From Opitutus sp. (GTDB taxonomy: Bacteria > Verrucomicrobiota > Verrucomicrobiia > Opitutales > Opitutaceae), in NCBI GenBank assembly GCA_013821985.1, contig PNJQ01000001.1:108195-172194 (forward strand): 64,000 nt of DNA. Reading direction: 5' to 3'. Of the stretch, positions 18,538-28,025 are shown piece after piece. The translations under genes were made by a program, and so were the position numbers. The notes under the pieces were generated by a model. That model was not told the DNA's origin, did not search any database, and saw nothing but the letters and a program-made list of their open reading frames with translations. The stretch's first letter is position 1; the number at the start of each line of letters is the position of its first letter.

Positions 18538-19529
18538 GAGTTCACGCCGCGCGCGGCATAGACCCAGGGATTATCGCGCAGCCAGCGCACGGTGCGCACG
18601 ACGCCTTGTGCGATGGTGAGCTTCGGGCGCCAGCCGGTGGCTTGGATTTTTTGCGTATCGAGAAAAATGAAGGGGTTGTCGCCGATCCAACCGCGGTCAC
18701 CGCCGGTGTAGTCGAGACGAGGCGTGACCCCGAGTTCGGCGCAAAGGTGAGCGATGCTTTGATTGACCTCCACATATTCGGGCGTGCCGAGGTTGTAAAC
18801 CTGCGTGCGGTGCCGGGCCTCGCGTGCCGTGTGAGCGCGCGCGACGTGCAGGATCCCATCGAGACAGTCCTGCACGTAGAGGTAGCTCTTGCGCTGGCGA
18901 CCGTTGCCCAGGACGCGCAGGTAATCCGGATGCTGGCGCAACTGGTGATAGAAATCAAAGACGTGGCCGTGCGTGTAGCGTTCGCCGAGGATCGACACGA
19001 AGCGGAATACGTAGGCCTCATCGAGCTGCCCGCCCTCCGCGTAGGCAGAAATCAAGCCCTCGCCGGCGGTCTTGGACGCGGCGTAGAGCGAGGTCTGGAC
19101 TGGAAATGCATCGGTCTCCGGCGTGGGTCGGTCCGGCGTGACGAGCGCCTCGCCATAGACGGAGCCAGTCGAGGAAAACGCCATGCGCCGCACGCCGTTC
19201 GCGCGCATCGCTTCGAGGACGTTGAAGGTGGCGATGGTGTTTTGCTCGAGGTCGCGGCGCGGGTGCGACCAGCCGTCCTTGATGTCGGCGTTGGCCGCAA
19301 GGTGGAATACGAAGTCCGTGTCGCGCATTCCGGCGGTCAGGGCCGGAAGATCGAGGTTGTCGCCGCGCAGTAGTTGGAAGCGGGGATTTTTTTGTGCCTC
19401 CGCCAGAAAACGCAACTGGCCGGTAGCGAGGTTGTCCCAGCCGGTGACGGCGACGCCGTCGGCCAGCAGGCGGTCAACGAGGTGGGAGCCGATGAAGCCG
19501 GCGGCGCCGGTGACGAAAGCGTGATTCAT
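18534..19529 (-). CDS. NAD-dependent nucleotide-sugar epimerase (UDP-glucose 4-epimerase-like)
   Basis: MNHAFVTGAAGFIGSHLVDRLLADGVAVTGWDNLATGQ...SSTGSVYGEA...YAASKTAGE. Confidence 0.88.
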   Translation of the reverse strand: MNHAFVTGAAGFIGSHLVDRLLADGVAVTGWDNLATGQLRFLAEAQKNPRFQLLRGDNLDLPALTAGMRDTDFVFHLAANADIKDGWSHPRRDLEQNTIATFNVLEAMRANGVRRMAFSSTGSVYGEALVTPDRPTPETDAFPVQTSLYAASKTAGEGLISAYAEGGQLDEAYVFRFVSILGERYTHGHVFDFYHQLRQHPDYLRVLGNGRQRKSYLYVQDCLDGILHVARAHTAREARHRTQVYNLGTPEYVEVNQSIAHLCAELGVTPRLDYTGGDRGWIGDNPFIFLDTQKIQATGWRPKLTIAQGVVRTVRWLRDNPWVYAARGVNS

Positions 19530-19533
19530 GGAT

Positions 19534-20268
19534 TTAGCCGGCCGCCGCGGACGGGCGCGGGCGGAGCGAGTAGCCGATGCACAGGTTGCAGAAATGGAAG
19601 GGGACCAACAGCGGGAAGTGGCGGCACGTCTCGATCGCGAAGAGCGGGGCGAGCTCCGCAAGGATCTCCGGCACGAGATTGATGTGCTCGCGACGGTAGA
19701 ATTCCTTGTAGGGCGCGGTGAAGTGGCGATACCACAGGCGCTGGGCGGACAGTCGCCGCGCCAGCCCGTAGGCCGGACTGCCTTCGGTCGGCACCACGAT
19801 CAACAACTGGCCACGTTCCTTGTTCAACAGGCGGTGGAGTTCGCGCAGGCAGGCCGGAAGGTCGGGCAGGTGCTCCAGCACGTGGATGGCGAGGATGCGA
19901 TCGAAGTGCCCCTCGGGGAAATCCATCCGCTGCTGGCAGTCGGCTACGACCGTTTGCACGCGCGGGAAGCGTGTGCGGATCGCCGCGGCCATGTTCTCGC
20001 GGTATTCGTTGCAGTAGTAATTTGCTTCCTGCTCTGGCGTCAGTCGTTCGTAGTCGAGATGTGCACCGAGTCCCGCGCCGATCTCGAGCGTGGTGCGAAA
20101 CCCCGGGTGGGAGTGGCGGATGGGAAACAGGTGGTTGAACTTCTCAACCGCACCGTAGCGCGAGCGCCCGCCGAGTTCCTCGTGCCAGAGACGCATGAAC
20201 TCGTGATTGCGCGCCTGTTGCTCGGGCGTGAGCGGCGGCAGGATCTTGGGCCACTTTGCAACGGCCAT
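19534..20268 (-). CDS. Class I SAM-dependent methyltransferase
   Basis: TTLEIGAGLGAHLDYERL...DFPEGHFDRILAIHVLEHLPDLPACLRELHRLL. Confidence 0.85.
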   Translation of the reverse strand: MAVAKWPKILPPLTPEQQARNHEFMRLWHEELGGRSRYGAVEKFNHLFPIRHSHPGFRTTLEIGAGLGAHLDYERLTPEQEANYYCNEYRENMAAAIRTRFPRVQTVVADCQQRMDFPEGHFDRILAIHVLEHLPDLPACLRELHRLLNKERGQLLIVVPTEGSPAYGLARRLSAQRLWYRHFTAPYKEFYRREHINLVPEILAELAPLFAIETCRHFPLLVPFHFCNLCIGYSLRPRPSAAAG

Positions 20269-20270
20269 GG

Positions 20271-21209
20271 TCAGGCGCGGGGCTCGAAGCCGGCCGAGCG
20301 CTCGACGATGTAGCGCGGGCGGCCGCGGACTTCCTCGTAGATGCGTCCGATGTATTCGCCGAGGATGCCGACGCTGATGAGCTGGATGCCGCCAAGGAAG
20401 GAGATGAGGATGATGGTGGTCGGGTTGCCCCACAGAATAGTCCAGCCCATGACCTTGTAGAAAAGATAGATCGTGGCGAGGAGCAGCGAGCCGCCCGCGA
20501 TCGCGAAGCCGAACAGCGTGCTCAGCTGGAGCGCGTAGGTGCTGAAACAAAAAATGCCGTTGAAGCCGATGCGCAGCGAACCGAGGAAGCGGTTGTAATT
20601 CGTGTGGCCTTGAAAACGCGGCGGCCGATCGAACGGAATGATGCACTGGCGAAAACCGACCACCGCCACCATGCCGCGGAGAAAGCCGTGGGTTTCCTTC
20701 AGGCGCACAACCTCGTCCACCACGCGGCGCGTCATCAGGCGAAAATCGCCCGTGTTCGGCGGGATTTGCACCTCGGCCATGCGATTGATCACGCGGTAGC
20801 CGACGGCGGACACCACGCGTTTGAGCCAGGGCTCGCCGGTGCGCTGCCGGCGCTGGGGCAGCACGACTTCATAGCCCTCGCGCCATTTTGCGATCATCTC
20901 CGTGATGAGTTCCGGCGGGTCCTGGAGATCGACGTCCATCACGATCACAGCCTCACCGCGCGAATACGCCATGCCCGCCAGCGTGGCCATCGGCTGGCCG
21001 AAGCGGCGCGAGAATCGGAGGAGCTTGATCCGCGGGTCGCGCGCACGGTGTTCGAGGATCACGTCCTCGGTGCGATCCGTGCACGGATCGACGGCGAAGA
21101 TAATTTCGTAGTCGGGCGTGATCGGCTGCAACAGCGGAGCCAGTCGCCGAAGAAATTCGGGGACATTACGCTCCTCGTTGAAAACCGGCACGACGACCGA
21201 AAGCTGCAT
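20271..21209 (-). CDS. GT2 polyprenyl-phosphate glycosyltransferase-like with two C-terminal TM helices
   Basis: MQLSVVVPVFNEERNVPEFLRRLAPLL...VIVMDVDLQDPPELI; C-terminal hydrophobic pair. Confidence 0.88.
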   Translation of the reverse strand: MQLSVVVPVFNEERNVPEFLRRLAPLLQPITPDYEIIFAVDPCTDRTEDVILEHRARDPRIKLLRFSRRFGQPMATLAGMAYSRGEAVIVMDVDLQDPPELITEMIAKWREGYEVVLPQRRQRTGEPWLKRVVSAVGYRVINRMAEVQIPPNTGDFRLMTRRVVDEVVRLKETHGFLRGMVAVVGFRQCIIPFDRPPRFQGHTNYNRFLGSLRIGFNGIFCFSTYALQLSTLFGFAIAGGSLLLATIYLFYKVMGWTILWGNPTTIILISFLGGIQLISVGILGEYIGRIYEEVRGRPRYIVERSAGFEPRA

Positions 21210-21303
21210 GGCCGAGCATTCAGCACGCCTTGCGGCGCAAAATCAACTTTCCCGTGGCAGGAACCATGGACGCGGAGGCGGTCGAATCGTTGAGTGAGCG
21301 GGC

Positions 21304-22584
21304 TCAGTCAAGGCGCAGGCCGAGGTTCCAGGCGAATTCGAGGAATGCGCTGCGCCGTAGATAGCGGAGGAGAAGTGGGTGGCCTTCGATCTCCTGTGCG
21401 GGGAAGGTCCTGCCGTGGGTCCGCTCGCGCAGTCGCGTGATCTCGCTCTGTCCGGTGCTGTGCATGATCGCGGAAGTTTTCTGGGCGGCGTGCGAACGGA
21501 AGCACGCGAGAAAATACGGGACCCGCACGATGCGTGCGCCCGCGGCCTGGAAGCGCAGCAGCAGATCCCAATCCACCGCGAAGTGGAATGTAGGGTCGAT
21601 GCCACCGATACGGTCCCAGATTCGTCGTCGCCAGAACAATGTTTCCTGCGGCACGAAATCGTTCAGCCGCACCACCTCGGCGTCGTGCCGGGGCAAAAAC
21701 CAGCGGGCAACTTCCTGCGAGGCTTCGTCCACGACGATGCGGTGGCCATAGACTACATCCACATCCGGGTGGCGCGCGAAATAATCGGCGACGAACTGCA
21801 GCGCACCAGGGAGATGAAAATCGTCGGAGTTGATCCAGCCCATCACATCGTCCGGCTCGCCGCTGGTTTGAGCGAAGCCGCGGGCGATCGCGTCGGCTTG
21901 CCCGGCGTCCTTTGCCGATGTCCACGCCGTGACGCGCGGTCGGTCAGCGGGCATTTTTGCCGGCGAAAATTCGGCCGCGAGCCGCTCGATGATGGCGACG
22001 CTGCCGTCGCGCGAACCGCCGTCCTGCACGACGTAATCGACGGCTGTCTCCTGTTCGAGCACGCCGCGCATGGTCGCCTCGAGGTAGCGGGCTTGTTGAA
22101 AGGACGGCGTGACGATGGCGAGCCGCGGCCGACGTGGGCCGGCAAGGGGGCGGCGGAATTTTTCAAATCGCACCGGCCGCGGTGGATAAGCCATGTGCGC
22201 CGGCATCTGGAAAAACATCAACTCGGTCCAGTCGCCGCCACCGAGCCAGAGCGGAACCCACTGTCGGGCGATGGTCACTTGGCGCGCAAAAATCTGCTGC
22301 CACGAGCCGCCGGCCAACTCGACTTCAATCGACAGATCCTGCCGGCCGGAGGGGAGCGTGCCGCGAATCTCGAATCCAGAGTTGTCGTCCGGCGCCGTGG
22401 GGAGCGCCTGTCGCACATCCGGCCGCGGCAAACCCACGACGCCGTGCAGCGCGCGATCGCGCGTGCGGAGTCGCACGCCTGTGACGTGGCGGTCGCCGTC
22501 CGCGAACGCCCAACCGCGGACGATGACGCACCGCGTTGGGCGTGTCCAATCCGCCGGTTGGTCGATGTAGGATTGGACGGCCAC
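21304..22584 (-). CDS. GT2 glycosyltransferase with N-terminal GW-type module
   Basis: CVIVRGWAFADGDRHVTGVRLRT...GLPRPDVRQALP..NSGFEIRGTLPSG...LAIVTPSFQQARYLEATMRGVLEQ...YVVQDGGSRDGS. Confidence 0.85.
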   Translation of the reverse strand: MAVQSYIDQPADWTRPTRCVIVRGWAFADGDRHVTGVRLRTRDRALHGVVGLPRPDVRQALPTAPDDNSGFEIRGTLPSGRQDLSIEVELAGGSWQQIFARQVTIARQWVPLWLGGGDWTELMFFQMPAHMAYPPRPVRFEKFRRPLAGPRRPRLAIVTPSFQQARYLEATMRGVLEQETAVDYVVQDGGSRDGSVAIIERLAAEFSPAKMPADRPRVTAWTSAKDAGQADAIARGFAQTSGEPDDVMGWINSDDFHLPGALQFVADYFARHPDVDVVYGHRIVVDEASQEVARWFLPRHDAEVVRLNDFVPQETLFWRRRIWDRIGGIDPTFHFAVDWDLLLRFQAAGARIVRVPYFLACFRSHAAQKTSAIMHSTGQSEITRLRERTHGRTFPAQEIEGHPLLLRYLRRSAFLEFAWNLGLRLD

Positions 22585-22591
22585 GGCTCGG

Positions 22592-24004
22592 TTAGACGAA
22601 TTTCAGTTTGCGAGCGGCGAAGAGCACCATCCGCAGCAGGAGCCAGCCATGTTTCCAACGCTGGATGTTGGTTGTGCCGTAGGTGCGCTCCTTGTAGCGG
22701 ATCGGCACGTCCACAATGCGAAGGTTGAGTTTGGCGGCGCCGAAGAGCAGGTCGAAATCGCCGAAAGGGTCGAAGTCACCGAAGTAGCCGCGGTTGGCCG
22801 CGATCTCTTCATAGTGGGCGCGGGTCAAAACCTTGGTGCCGCAGAGCGTGTCCTTCACCGGTTGGCCGAGCAGCCAAGTGAAGATGATGCCAAAGGCGCG
22901 GTTGGCGCAGAGGTTGAGGAATTGCATGGCTTCCTCGTCCATCGGGTAGACGAGGCGGCACCCGTTGGCGAAATCCGCCTGCCCGCGCGCGAGAACTTCG
23001 TAGAATTTCGGCAGCTCTTCCGGCGGCATCGTCAAGTCGGCGTCGAGGATCATGAGGATGTCGCCGGTGGCTGCGGCGAAGCCGGTGCGCACGGCATCGC
23101 CTTTGCCGCGGCCGGGTTGCTGCATGATCTTAATCCGGCGTTCGGGGTGGGCGGCAGCCACCCGCTGAATCTCCGCCCACGTGTGGTCGGTCGAATTGCC
23201 TTCCACGAAAATGATCTCGGTGCCGGCGCCGAGTTCGGGCGTGCGCAGGACCGCGGCCTCGATGTTGCCCGCTTCATTGCGGGCCGGGATGACGACCGAA
23301 ACGGTGCGGGCCGGTGGGGCCATCGGAGCGCGGCGGGCGACACCGAATGTGGTGATGCAAAACCAAGTGGAGAGCGGAGCGATCCACCGGTTGCAGAGCG
23401 CAGCGAGCAGCGGCACCTGGACAGGCACGAGGATGCGCGGCTGGATTGCCAGGAGTTGCCAGCCCGCCAGCGAGAGAAAATTCCGAATGTCCGCGGTATT
23501 GATCCAACTGCTTTGCGGTTGCGGGCCGCGCAGCCCGAGCCACCGCGCTGCCTGAAGGACCGGGCGCCACAGCGCGGAGTAATAATTGAACACCAGCCGC
23601 GAGTCGGCGTGGCAGACCGAGTGGATCCGTTCGAGCAGCTGCTGCGCGTCGCCGGCGAAATTGAGGGTTTCCGAAACGATGATGTAATCGTATTTTCCCG
23701 ACAGAACGAGCTTCGCACCGGCCTGCACGTGAAATTCGGCTTCGGGCACCCGGGCGCGGGCCGCCTCGATTTGATGGGCGGACAGATCGATCCCGGCTTT
23801 GCGCCGGGCGCGGATCAGCGCCAGCAACTCGCCCGCACCGCAACCGATTTCGAGCACCGAGGTGTTCGGTGGGATGGAGAGGTTATAATAGTGGGCCAGC
23901 AATGCGCGATAGCTGCGCGCAGCCCAGCTGCTCGTCGTGGGTGCCGCCTCGAAGAACCGGCGGGTGTGATCCAGGTGGGCGTCGAGAATATTCACGGGGT
24001 TCAC
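22592..24004 (-). CDS. Fusion: N-terminal SAM methyltransferase + C-terminal GT2 (DPM-synthase-like)
   Basis: (GTG) ...TSVLEIGCGAGELLALI...YDYIIVSETLNFAGDAQQLLERIHSV... then VSVVIPARNEAGNIEAAVL...DILMILDADLTMPPEEL in a single uninterrupted frame; start GTG at 24004 or 23995. Confidence 0.85.
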   Translation of the reverse strand: MNPVNILDAHLDHTRRFFEAAPTTSSWAARSYRALLAHYYNLSIPPNTSVLEIGCGAGELLALIRARRKAGIDLSAHQIEAARARVPEAEFHVQAGAKLVLSGKYDYIIVSETLNFAGDAQQLLERIHSVCHADSRLVFNYYSALWRPVLQAARWLGLRGPQPQSSWINTADIRNFLSLAGWQLLAIQPRILVPVQVPLLAALCNRWIAPLSTWFCITTFGVARRAPMAPPARTVSVVIPARNEAGNIEAAVLRTPELGAGTEIIFVEGNSTDHTWAEIQRVAAAHPERRIKIMQQPGRGKGDAVRTGFAAATGDILMILDADLTMPPEELPKFYEVLARGQADFANGCRLVYPMDEEAMQFLNLCANRAFGIIFTWLLGQPVKDTLCGTKVLTRAHYEEIAANRGYFGDFDPFGDFDLLFGAAKLNLRIVDVPIRYKERTYGTTNIQRWKHGWLLLRMVLFAARKLKFV

Positions 24005-24780
24005 GGAGAGGGCTCTTTTTCGAGCACGACGAGCAGACGCGCAGCGAAGAGCCGCGGAAACGGAGAAGTCAGCTTGTCGAGACCGCGCATCAGGCCGTGG
24101 AGAAACCAGCCGCCGAGCTGCGGACCGGAAAAGCCGCCCGAAGCAAAGTAGTCGAAGGAAGCCATGGGCGCGATTTCGCGCACTCGCCAGCCGTCCAGCC
24201 GCGCGTGCCCTTCGCCCCACCAAAAGAGACGGGTGGCTGAGCCTTGGGCGGCATAATAGTCGGCGTCGGCCGCCGTGAATCCGGCTGGCGCCTCCCACGT
24301 AATCGGATCGGCCAGCGCGACCGGCTCGTGATGAAAGACGCTGTAGATGAAACGCCCCGTCCAACTGGCGGCCGGCTCGAAGAGGATCAACCGCCCGCCA
24401 GGCGCGAGCACCCGATGAAACTCGCGCAACGCGGTGCCAGGATAACGCAAATGATGCCAGACGTCGAAAAGGATCAAATGGGATACGGAACAGTCGGGGA
24501 ACGACAGCGCATAACAGTTCTCCTGACGGTCGAGCCAAGGATTGGCGAACAGATCGGTGGTCACGCAGTCCGGGATGACCTCCTTGATCTTGGCCATGCC
24601 CGAGCCAAGTTCGACGATCGGTCCCGGAAGCGAACGATCGATGCGCGCATCGATGCGCTGATAGAATTCGCGATAAGCGGCCCGAAGCATTGGCTTGCGA
24701 TCCCAAGCGAGGCGGTTGCGGCCGATCTCGACATTATGTTGATCGAGGGGCTGGGAGAGAGGGGAAGCGGGAAGGGACAT
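24001..24780 (-). CDS. Class I SAM-dependent methyltransferase
   Basis: PIVELGSGMAKIKEVIPDCVTTDLF...VSHLILFDVWHHLRYPGTALREFHRVLAPGGRLILFEP. Confidence 0.85.
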   Translation of the reverse strand: MSLPASPLSQPLDQHNVEIGRNRLAWDRKPMLRAAYREFYQRIDARIDRSLPGPIVELGSGMAKIKEVIPDCVTTDLFANPWLDRQENCYALSFPDCSVSHLILFDVWHHLRYPGTALREFHRVLAPGGRLILFEPAASWTGRFIYSVFHHEPVALADPITWEAPAGFTAADADYYAAQGSATRLFWWGEGHARLDGWRVREIAPMASFDYFASGGFSGPQLGGWFLHGLMRGLDKLTSPFPRLFAARLLVVLEKEPSP

Positions 24781-24806
24781 CGGCGCGTGAACCTTATTGG
24801 GGGCAC

Positions 24807-26384
24807 TCAGCGCCGCGAGAAAGTCAAAATGCACCATTCTTCCAGCGGCCCACTGCCGTCGCCAGCCGTGACGGACCACTCCTGCACCTCGCGAAACCCT
24901 CGCGCGGCCATCCGCTGGATCAATGTGGGACGTTCAGCTTTCACCGACGACGACTCCAAGTAGAGCAGCCGGAGCGAGTCTTCGAGGCTGATCGTTTCCA
25001 AGTCCGGAAGGATTGCGACGCGGTTGGAAAGCGGGTGCGTTCCAGTCAAAGTGGCGCGAGTCACGAAATCGTAGGTGAAAACCACGTCGGTCGGTTGCAC
25101 GGTCTGCGCGACTGCGGTCGCGATGGCCGGCCAGTTCACCGCGGCATTTGTGCTGGTATCGAAATAGGGGTCACGGCGGTAGCTGTGGACCTGGGAAAAT
25201 GCTGACACCACGAGAAGGGTCCCGCTGGCAGCGAGGATCGCGTTCTCTCGACGAGGAACGAGATGGATGCGAGCGGCCATCAGCGCTTGGAAAGCGAGGC
25301 CGATCAAGGTGGTGAGAAAGAAATAGTGGATGATGAAATAACGCGGCCACACGGACAATGGCTCCACTCGGTAGAAGTAGATGATTTGAAACGCCAGAGG
25401 CACGGCGCTGCACAGGATCAGCAGCCAGGCGCGCCGCGCCACGCCATGGACGAATCCACTCGGCAGCGCACGGCGCTTTTGCCACAGCAGGGAGGCCGCG
25501 TAAAGTGTGAGCGCCAGCCAGCCGAAAGGCAGCCAGTCGGTGAACCAGCTGTGATTCCGCGGCTGGCCCGCCAAGACGAGATTGAAGCCATTGGCCAGCT
25601 GTCCGAGCAAAGTAACCTTCTCGGGAGCCCACAGTCCCACGTTCACTTTCTGCAGGTTCGACTGCAGGTAAGGCCAAACAAGCGTGAAAACCACCAGGTA
25701 AGCGAGTCCGAGATGGGCGAGAAAACGGACCTGCTGCGGACGACGGCGCGAGACCAAGAAGATGCCCTGGGCCGCGGCAGGAAACACGGTCCATGTCTGC
25801 AGATAAAAGCCCGCAGTTAACATCAAGCCATAGCCGAGGAACGCAGCAATGTCCGGCCATTCGCGATCGAGGTGGCGGTCGTCCAGGTGCAGGACGAGCC
25901 GCGTGCCCCAGATATAAAGAGCGACCGCCGCGATGTATTCGCGGATCTGCAAAACGTGCATGATTAGGTAGGCGTTGAACGCGAATAACCCGATCAGGAA
26001 AGCGCGGGCAGACGTGGGCCACGCGCGGGTCAGTCCGAGCAGGCCCCCCAGGCACAGCGCCAAGAGCGCGACGTTGACGAGACGGAAGAACAGCAGGTCG
26101 TGCCGTTCCGCCGCGCGCATCAGTGTATTCAGGAAAAGATAATAACCGGGCTGGTAAGCATAAGGCGCCACCGTTTGCAGCACGTCACGATACGTCGGCG
26201 CCGGACTGGTCGCTTCAGGCGTAAATTGGCGTCCGCCATTCACAATGCCCAACCGGATGCCTTCATCAGTGCTGATACCCTTGAGGTCGATCAGCGCTAC
26301 ACAAGTCACGATGGCCGTGACGCAGAGCAGGAACGGCAAAGCGGCGAAAACACGACTCGTGACGGAGCGGACGACAGCGGACAT
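24807..26384 (-). CDS. Multi-TM GT-C-like glycosyltransferase
   Basis: About 10 TM segments; ISTDEGIRLGIVNGGRQF near the N-terminus as in the GT39/ArnT-like loop. Confidence 0.65.
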   Translation of the reverse strand: MSAVVRSVTSRVFAALPFLLCVTAIVTCVALIDLKGISTDEGIRLGIVNGGRQFTPEATSPAPTYRDVLQTVAPYAYQPGYYLFLNTLMRAAERHDLLFFRLVNVALLALCLGGLLGLTRAWPTSARAFLIGLFAFNAYLIMHVLQIREYIAAVALYIWGTRLVLHLDDRHLDREWPDIAAFLGYGLMLTAGFYLQTWTVFPAAAQGIFLVSRRRPQQVRFLAHLGLAYLVVFTLVWPYLQSNLQKVNVGLWAPEKVTLLGQLANGFNLVLAGQPRNHSWFTDWLPFGWLALTLYAASLLWQKRRALPSGFVHGVARRAWLLILCSAVPLAFQIIYFYRVEPLSVWPRYFIIHYFFLTTLIGLAFQALMAARIHLVPRRENAILAASGTLLVVSAFSQVHSYRRDPYFDTSTNAAVNWPAIATAVAQTVQPTDVVFTYDFVTRATLTGTHPLSNRVAILPDLETISLEDSLRLLYLESSSVKAERPTLIQRMAARGFREVQEWSVTAGDGSGPLEEWCILTFSRR

Positions 26385-26390
26385 GACTGG

Positions 26391-28025
26391 CTAGTAGCGA
26401 TTGGCCGGATCGCTGAGAAATTTGTTGAGCTCGGCGGCGAATTCCTCGCGGGTGGGATAGCGTTGTTTCATCGCCGTCAAGTAGGCCGGCGGATGCGCGT
26501 CGTGGTCGTAGAGAAAGGTGATCGTCAGACCGCGGACCGGCACCTCGGCGTCGGGTTGGAATTGGGAGTATTTGGGAACCAGCGCGACGGGGAGCGTGAT
26601 CACGAGGAGCGTCGCGCCGGTCGCCGCGAGCGCCATCGGCCACTTCGGGCGTGGGCCGCGGCGGTCGTTTTCCCGGCACTCCAAGGCGAAGAAGCCCAGC
26701 GCCCAGATCATCAGGAGCGGGATTTGGGCGAAGACACTGTATTGTTCGAGGAACTGGCGCTTGCTCAGCAGGAACACCATGCCCAAGCCCTGCAAAAGGA
26801 GCAGCACCGTCAGCAAACGAATGCGCGCCGGCATGGCGCGTAGGCCTGCGATGGCGATGGCAAGCCCGGTCGTGACCGGGAAGAGAACGGGCGTTTCCAG
26901 AAAAAACCGGCCCATCTCGCGCCAGCGGTGCGATTCTTCCGCCACGGTGAAGAGCCTCAGGAGCGGCTCCGGGTAAACGGTCGTGGTGAGGACTTTCGCG
27001 ATGTAACTCTCGGCGGCTCCGGCGGGCAGCACGGCGCGCAACAAACCGAACCAGCCGACGAAGCAGAGCAACATGCCCGCGAGGAGGAGCGCGAAGTCCA
27101 TCACCCGGCCGACCGCAAAGTGGGCGAATTTTCCCCGCACGGCAGCGAGCAGGACGAGCGGTGCCAACGCGACCGTCGTCGCCGCGATGCGCAGCCGGAT
27201 CGTCGCCGCCGGATTCAGCACGTCTTCCATCGGACTGATTCTGCGGAGGAGCAGCAAGGCCGCGATAGCCGCTGTCAGGCAAATCCCGATTGCCCACGCA
27301 CCCGACGGACGGTTCTCCGCACTTTGGTCCTCGCGGAAAGGCAGGGAAGCGAAGCAACACCAGCCGAACGCCAGCGCCACGTAGAGCACCGCGGGCAACT
27401 TGGAAATCAACGCGAGGCCGAGAAACATCCCAGCGACCGCCAGCCAAAGCGAGCGACCGGCGCTCCCCCGGCTTTCGGTGGCGGACCACAAGGCATGGGT
27501 GGCCAGCAGGCCGCCGAAGGTGGCGCACAGCAGTTCGGGCCGGACGAGCAGCCCGTGAAAGATAAGCCCGGAGCTGCCGGACAGCAGCACGACCGTGAAA
27601 CACGCCAGATCGAAACGCCGCGTAACCCGGCCGATGAAGGCTGCTCCGACCAGAATGGAGGCGATCACGAGCCATTGGCTGTGCACCCGCCCCACCTTCA
27701 CCAGTTGGGCAATCTCCCGGAGCGGCTCCGGGCTCCGTGCAACGCGTTTCAAGGTCCAATTCGGCAGTGCGCCGAGCGCGTTGCGGATGCGGTAGTCGAG
27801 GGCGAGGAGAAATTTGGTGGGAGCCGCGGGTTGATCGACCACCCCGGGCGGGAAACCCGAATTCAGGCTCAGGGCATCCGCCATGTTGTGGATGTTCATG
27901 TCCGTGTTCCGATACCACGGATCGGTGGCGGAGATGTGCGCCATCCAGAACCAAGCGAGGCCGAGCGAGAGCACCGCGAGGGCGGGAAAGGCGTAGCGAT
28001 GATCATGAGTGGCGGCCGGTTTCAT
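26391..28025 (-). CDS. Multi-TM GT-C-like glycosyltransferase
   Basis: N-terminal TM followed by WYRNTDMNIHNMADALSLNSGFPPG; many TM segments. Confidence 0.65.
   Translation of the reverse strand: MKPAATHDHRYAFPALAVLSLGLAWFWMAHISATDPWYRNTDMNIHNMADALSLNSGFPPGVVDQPAAPTKFLLALDYRIRNALGALPNWTLKRVARSPEPLREIAQLVKVGRVHSQWLVIASILVGAAFIGRVTRRFDLACFTVVLLSGSSGLIFHGLLVRPELLCATFGGLLATHALWSATESRGSAGRSLWLAVAGMFLGLALISKLPAVLYVALAFGWCCFASLPFREDQSAENRPSGAWAIGICLTAAIAALLLLRRISPMEDVLNPAATIRLRIAATTVALAPLVLLAAVRGKFAHFAVGRVMDFALLLAGMLLCFVGWFGLLRAVLPAGAAESYIAKVLTTTVYPEPLLRLFTVAEESHRWREMGRFFLETPVLFPVTTGLAIAIAGLRAMPARIRLLTVLLLLQGLGMVFLLSKRQFLEQYSVFAQIPLLMIWALGFFALECRENDRRGPRPKWPMALAATGATLLVITLPVALVPKYSQFQPDAEVPVRGLTITFLYDHDAHPPAYLTAMKQRYPTREEFAAELNKFLSDPANRY

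Noticed and set aside
16819-18561. 580-aa plus-strand ORF
   Set aside because: Antisense to the multi-TM protein 16894-18537; low-complexity charged composition, no domain motifs.
22592-24706. Track ORF of 704 aa as a larger fusion
   Set aside because: The upstream part is out-of-frame translation of the MTase at 24001-24780; only the portion from GTG 24004/23995 is credible.
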